From Thauera propionica (GTDB lineage: Bacteria; Pseudomonadota; Gammaproteobacteria; Burkholderiales; Rhodocyclaceae), in assembly GCF_002245655.1 (NCBI RefSeq), contig NZ_NOIH01000003.1:783133-847132 (forward strand): DNA of 64,000 nt, given 5' to 3'. Positions 60,495 through 64,000 of the stretch are shown piece by piece; the stretch's first letter is position 1; each line of letters opens with the position of its first letter. The position numbers and the translations under genes are program-made. The notes under the pieces are model-generated. The model saw only the letters and a program-made list of their open reading frames with translations, had not been told where the DNA came from and ran no database searches.

Positions 60495-61144
60495 GCGGAC
60501 GTCTGCAGGCCTACTCGGGCCAGCTGGCCGAGGGCATTGCCGCGCTCGGCCTCGCCCTGCCGCAGGAAACCGTAGATCGCCTGCTCGCCTTCGGCGAACT
60601 GCTGCTGAAGTGGAACAAGGTCTACAACCTCACCGCGATCCGCAATCCGCAGGAGGTGATCACCCACCACCTGCTCGACTCGCTGGCGGTGCTGCCGCAT
60701 CTGGGCGCAGTGAACAGGCTGGCCGACATAGGCTCCGGTGGGGGGCTGCCTGGCGTGGTGCTGGCCATCGTGCATCCCGGGCTGATCGTCACCTCGATCG
60801 AGACCGTGGGCAAGAAGGCGAGCTTTCAGCAGCAGGCGAAGATCGAGCTTGGCCTGGGCAACTTCGGCGTCCTCAACAAGCGCGTCGAGCAGGTGCAGGC
60901 CGAGTTCCTGCCCGGCGGCGCGGCTGACGGCGTGATCTCGCGCGCCTTCTCCAGCCTGGCGGACTTCGTGAACCTGTCCGGCCACCTCGTTGCGGAGGGT
61001 GGCGCACTGTACGCGATGAAGGGCGTCAATCCGGCCGACGAGGTTGCTGCCTTGCCCGCAGGCTGGACCGTGACGGAGACCCATGCGCTGACCGTGCCGG
61101 GGCTGGACGCGGAGCGTCATCTGCTCGTCATCCGTCGTGCGTGA
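60491..61144 (+). CDS. rsmG: 16S rRNA (guanine527-N7)-methyltransferase
   Basis: A 217-residue RsmG (GidB), which methylates G527 of 16S rRNA with SAM. It contains the family core [34 protein letters not shown], the SAM site [17 protein letters not shown], and [13 protein letters not shown] near the C-terminus. It starts as an ATGA overlap with mnmG, so the two are probably translationally coupled. parA follows after 116 bp. Confidence 0.95.
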   Translation: MSGRLQAYSGQLAEGIAALGLALPQETVDRLLAFGELLLKWNKVYNLTAIRNPQEVITHHLLDSLAVLPHLGAVNRLADIGSGGGLPGVVLAIVHPGLIVTSIETVGKKASFQQQAKIELGLGNFGVLNKRVEQVQAEFLPGGAADGVISRAFSSLADFVNLSGHLVAEGGALYAMKGVNPADEVAALPAGWTVTETHALTVPGLDAERHLLVIRRA

Positions 61145-61260
61145 CACTGCGCGGGGGTGACGATGTGCGTCACTCCGGCTGATGCGCCGCCGCATTGAAG
61201 TACACTCCGGGTTTCGCGCGATGCGCGCGGTCCCTGCAAATGGAATAGCCTGATTCGACC

Positions 61261-62031
61261 ATGGCCAAGATTTTCTGCGTTGCCAACCAGAAGGGCGGGG
61301 TGGGCAAGACCACCACCTGCGTCAACCTCGCCGCTGCGCTGCAGCAGGCCGGGCAGCGCACGCTGCTGATCGATCTCGATCCGCAGGGCAATGCGACGAT
61401 GGGCAGCGGCATCGACAAGCGCAGCCTGAAGAGTTCGATCTACCACCTGCTGGTCGGTCTGGTCGATCTGGCCGGGGTGCGCGTCACCTCGCCGACCGGC
61501 GGCTATGACGTACTGCCCGCCAACCGCGACCTGGCCGGCGCCGAGGTCGAACTAGTGAACCTCGACCAGCGCGAGAAGCGTCTGCGCAATGCGCTGGCCG
61601 CCTTCGATGCCGACTACGACTTCGTCCTCATCGACTGCCCGCCCTCGCTGTCGATGCTGACGCTCAACGGCCTGTGCTGCGCCAACGGCGTCATCATCCC
61701 GATGCAGTGCGAGTATTACGCGCTCGAGGGGCTGTCCGACCTGGTGAACACCATCAAGAAGGTGCACGCCAACCTCAATCGCGACCTCAAGATCATCGGC
61801 CTGCTGCGCGTGATGTTCGACCCGCGCGTGACTCTGCAGCAACAGGTCTCGGCGCAACTCGAGGGCCATTTCGGCGACAAGGTGTTCCGTGCCATCGTGC
61901 CGCGCAACGTGCGCCTGGCCGAGGCGCCGAGCCACGGCATCCCGGGCGTGGTGTTCGACAAGGCCGCCAAGGGCGCCCAGGCCTACATGGCCTTCGCCCA
62001 CGAGATGATCGAGCGCGCCAAGACCTTCTGA
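61261..62031 (+). CDS. parA: Chromosome partitioning ATPase ParA (Soj)
   Basis: A 256-residue ParA. The deviant Walker A motif KGGVGKTT lies near residue 12, with DLDPQGNATMGSG (Walker A') and FVLIDCPPSLSMLT (Walker B) following. The size is that of a chromosomal, not plasmid, ParA because no N-terminal HTH is present. The stop at 62031 is followed by parB after 14 bp. It drives origin separation together with ParB bound at parS. Confidence 0.96.
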   Translation: MAKIFCVANQKGGVGKTTTCVNLAAALQQAGQRTLLIDLDPQGNATMGSGIDKRSLKSSIYHLLVGLVDLAGVRVTSPTGGYDVLPANRDLAGAEVELVNLDQREKRLRNALAAFDADYDFVLIDCPPSLSMLTLNGLCCANGVIIPMQCEYYALEGLSDLVNTIKKVHANLNRDLKIIGLLRVMFDPRVTLQQQVSAQLEGHFGDKVFRAIVPRNVRLAEAPSHGIPGVVFDKAAKGAQAYMAFAHEMIERAKTF

Positions 62032-62045
62032 ATCCGGACAAGACC

Positions 62046-62897
62046 ATGAACAAACCCAGACTCAAGGGCCTCGGCCGCGGACTCGATGCGCTGCTGGCCG
62101 CCAACCAGGAAGACGAAGCCGAAAAGGGCGAACTGCAGATGCTGCCCACAATCGCGCTGCAGCCGGGCAAGTACCAGCCGCGCACCCGCATGGACCCGGG
62201 CTCGCTCGAGGAGCTTGCCGCCTCGATAAAGGCGCAAGGCATCATGCAGCCGATCATGGTGCGCCCGGTGGGCGACGATGCCTACGAGATCATTGCGGGT
62301 GAGCGCCGCTGGCGCGCGTCGCAGATCGCCGGCCTGGCCGAGGTGCCCTGCCTGGTGCGCGACATCCCCGACGAGGCCGCGCTGGCGATGTCGCTGATCG
62401 AGAACATCCAGCGCGAGGACCTGAATCCGCTCGAGGAAGCCAGCGGCATCCAGCGCCTGATCGACGAGTTCGAGATGACCCACCAACAGGCCGCCGACGC
62501 CGTCGGCCGTTCGCGCCCGGCCGCGTCCAACCTGCTGCGCCTGCTCAACCTCGCCAAACCGGTGCAGGAGCTGCTGATGGCGGGCGACATCGACATGGGC
62601 CACGCTCGTGCCCTGCTGCCGCTGGATGGCGCGAGCCAGATCCAGCTCGCCAACCAGGTCGCGGCCAAGCAGCTGTCGGTGCGTGACACCGAGCGTCTGG
62701 TCCAGCAGTTGCTGAACCCGCGGCAGAAGAAGCCCGCACCGCAGCCTGACCGCGACCTGCTGCGGCTCGAGGAGGAAATCTCGGACGCCATCGGGGCCTC
62801 GGTGAAGATCAAGGCGAACAAGAAGGGCGCCGGCGAGGTCTCGATCCGCTTCGGCAGCCTCGATCAGCTCGACGGCCTGCTCGGCCGGCTGCGCTGA
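62046..62897 (+). CDS. parB: Chromosome partitioning protein ParB (Spo0J)
   Basis: A 283-residue ParB. The N-terminal KPRLKGLGRGLDALLA box interacts with ParA; the CTPase segment GERRWRASQIAGL and the ENIQREDLNPLEEA motif follow, then a HTH region (MTHQQAADAVGRSRPAASNLLRLL) that binds parS. The C-terminal dimer domain ends in LDGLLGRLR. The ATG at 62046 gives MNKPRLKGL. A canonical parS is not seen near it; one half-site occurs at 58473-58481. Confidence 0.96.
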   Translation: MNKPRLKGLGRGLDALLAANQEDEAEKGELQMLPTIALQPGKYQPRTRMDPGSLEELAASIKAQGIMQPIMVRPVGDDAYEIIAGERRWRASQIAGLAEVPCLVRDIPDEAALAMSLIENIQREDLNPLEEASGIQRLIDEFEMTHQQAADAVGRSRPAASNLLRLLNLAKPVQELLMAGDIDMGHARALLPLDGASQIQLANQVAAKQLSVRDTERLVQQLLNPRQKKPAPQPDRDLLRLEEEISDAIGASVKIKANKKGAGEVSIRFGSLDQLDGLLGRLR

Positions 62898-62968
62898 ACC
62901 GCAGGGCGGGTCGCAGCCGCCCACGCTTGCGAGTGGCTGGCGATCCGGTGCGATCGGACCGTTAACGT

Positions 62969-63000
62969 GAAAAGGCCGACCCATGAGGGTCGGCCTTTTC
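62969..63000. terminator. Terminator after parB
   Basis: AAAAGGCCGACCC and GGGTCGGCCTTTT form a strong stem with a four-base loop and flanking A and T runs. It can end parB transcription and that of the convergent PEP-CTERM gene. Confidence 0.88.
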
Positions 63001-63043
63001 ATTCGACAAACCCGCGCACCGAGGGCGCGGGTTTCGGCGACGA

Positions 63044-63889
63044 TCAGGACAGCTTGCGACGACCCGCCAGCAGGCCGGCCAAACCCAGGCCCAACAGGGC
63101 CAGCGTGCCGGGCTCGGGAACCGGATTCGGGCCCACAGGGGTGAGGTCGGTCGTGAACCAGGTCTTCTTGAAGGCCACGACGGTGTTCAGTCCCGGCGCG
63201 TTCGAACCCTCCAGCACGACGGCATTCTCGCCACCGTCGCCGAAGCCCACTGCAGCGGTCGTGCTGGTGTCGGTGACCTCCCATGGCATGGCGAGCCAGA
63301 AGAAGCCGATTGCGCCCTCGCCTTCGGGAATGGCGTAGTCGTTGCCGCGCACGATCATCTGGAAAGTGTTCAGCTTGTCGCCCTTGGCACCGAAATAACC
63401 GACGTTTAACCACGTCAGGATGGTCTGGTTCTCGTCCTGGCGCAGGTGGAGCACGCCGCTGTCGAGGTTACGGGTATCAACGTCGCCAAACCAGGCCGAG
63501 ATCGTCGGAATGCTTGCCCCAATCGGGCCGCTCGGAATGTAGGCCGAGTTGCCGCCGCCGAAGCTGATGTTGCCGTTGTTGTTGGCGTAGAAGCTCGAGT
63601 AGGTCGTGCCGAAGAACGTGAAGTCGAAGCCGAAGTTGATCGGGCCCGAAAAACCGTCGTCGTTGCGACCGCTCGGATTTCCGGCCCCGTTGGCATTGCC
63701 GCCACCGGTCATGACGACGACGTCACCGATGCCGCCGCCGATGATGTCGGTGTAGAGAACGGAGGTGGGCTGTAGCGCGGATTGCGCGAAAGTGGTCACG
63801 GCCGCCTGTGCGGAGCCGGCGCAGGCAAGCAATGCGACAGTGCCCGTAGCCAGCCACTTCGTACCGATGGAAGTTTGTTGCGACAGCAT
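63044..63889 (-). CDS. PEP-CTERM protein with a nidogen-like (NIDO) domain
   Basis: A 281-residue exported protein. A signal peptide (WLATGTVALLACAGSAQA) is followed by a region resembling the extracellular NIDO domain: FGFDFTFFGTTYSSFYANNNGNISFGG and ISAWFGDVDTRNLDSG. The C-terminus has the PEP-CTERM sorting signal: VPEPGTLALLGLGLAGLLAGRRKLS, i.e. PEP, a hydrophobic helix and an Arg/Lys end, recognised by an exosortase. The ATG at 63889 is preceded by GGGAG. No exosortase is visible in this window. Its role in exopolysaccharide or floc formation is an inference from the family. Confidence 0.88.
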   Translation of the reverse strand: MLSQQTSIGTKWLATGTVALLACAGSAQAAVTTFAQSALQPTSVLYTDIIGGGIGDVVVMTGGGNANGAGNPSGRNDDGFSGPINFGFDFTFFGTTYSSFYANNNGNISFGGGNSAYIPSGPIGASIPTISAWFGDVDTRNLDSGVLHLRQDENQTILTWLNVGYFGAKGDKLNTFQMIVRGNDYAIPEGEGAIGFFWLAMPWEVTDTSTTAAVGFGDGGENAVVLEGSNAPGLNTVVAFKKTWFTTDLTPVGPNPVPEPGTLALLGLGLAGLLAGRRKLS

Positions 63890-64000
63890 TTTTATTCTCC
63901 CTTGCGAATGTTGGCAGCCGCTGAGCAACGCGTGCTCGTGCAAGCCGTTCCAGTATTTAGTCGCCCCTGAATAATCCCCCACCTTCTTTCCTCACGCGGG

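Noticed and set aside
1..64000. CRISPR arrays, tRNA or rRNA genes, IS elements, prophage
   Set aside because: No spaced direct repeats, tRNA-like cloverleaf sequences, transposase motifs or phage structural genes were seen. The GH19 gene alone is not evidence for a prophage.

Overview
The window is GC-rich, tightly packed, ordinary chromosomal DNA of a proteobacterium, most likely a betaproteobacterium of the Rhodocyclales (Thauera/Azoarcus/Zoogloea-like). This placement is an inference from the mnmG-rsmG-parA-parB order, a PEP-CTERM protein, a NirBD/NirC nitrite module beside a phosphatase-kinase fusion, and many c-di-GMP and sensor genes. I see no tRNA, rRNA, IS element, prophage or CRISPR array.

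Layout. 1-2551 (+): the end of a glycerate kinase and two tandem AEC-family transporters. 2562-11239 (-): a ten-gene cobalamin operon (cbiM, cobM/cbiF, cbiX, cobH/cbiC, cbiD, cobL/cbiET, cobI/cbiL, cbiG, cobE, cobJ/cbiH), mostly with overlapping start and stop codons, under a clear cobalamin riboswitch at about 11435-11635. CbiX, CbiD and CbiG point to the early-cobalt (anaerobic-type) route. No cbiJ/cobK reductase is present in the cluster. 11822-19559 (+): a GH19 peptidoglycan-hydrolase-like protein with SH3 and a putative Cys/His C-terminal domain, then a 1997-residue protein joining two alpha/beta-hydrolase domains to a CHAT (caspase-like) protease. This pair is the most unusual part of the window.

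19572-30951 is housekeeping and accessory: polysaccharide pyruvyl transferase, a small membrane protein, thiol peroxidase, CorC, FapA, a radical SAM protein with a C-x4-C-x2-C motif, AMP nucleosidase, a LEA-like lipoprotein, a glutamine amidotransferase and DUF924. 31016-36836 is a nitrite assimilation unit (nirB, nirD, nirC, PP2C-kinase) behind two NtrC-type sites and a sigma-54 promoter. 36914-38710 is an ABC exporter. 38803-44854 is a four-gene signalling run (two histidine kinases, a single-domain receiver, and a receiver-PAS-GGDEF-EAL-CZB protein).

44886-50633 (-) holds an MFS transporter, a frameshifted diguanylate cyclase, DUF3025 and leuA. 50789-54424 holds an Lrp/AsnC regulator, an orphan tungstate-binding protein with a divergent ModE-like regulator, and an orphan TAXI binding protein behind a palindromic operator. 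54616-58398 is an acyl-CoA module (hydratase, NDP-forming acyl-CoA synthetase, second hydratase). 58563-62897 is mnmG-rsmG-parA-parB, and the window ends with a nidogen-like PEP-CTERM protein. All starts, domains and sites were read by eye; no similarity search was run.
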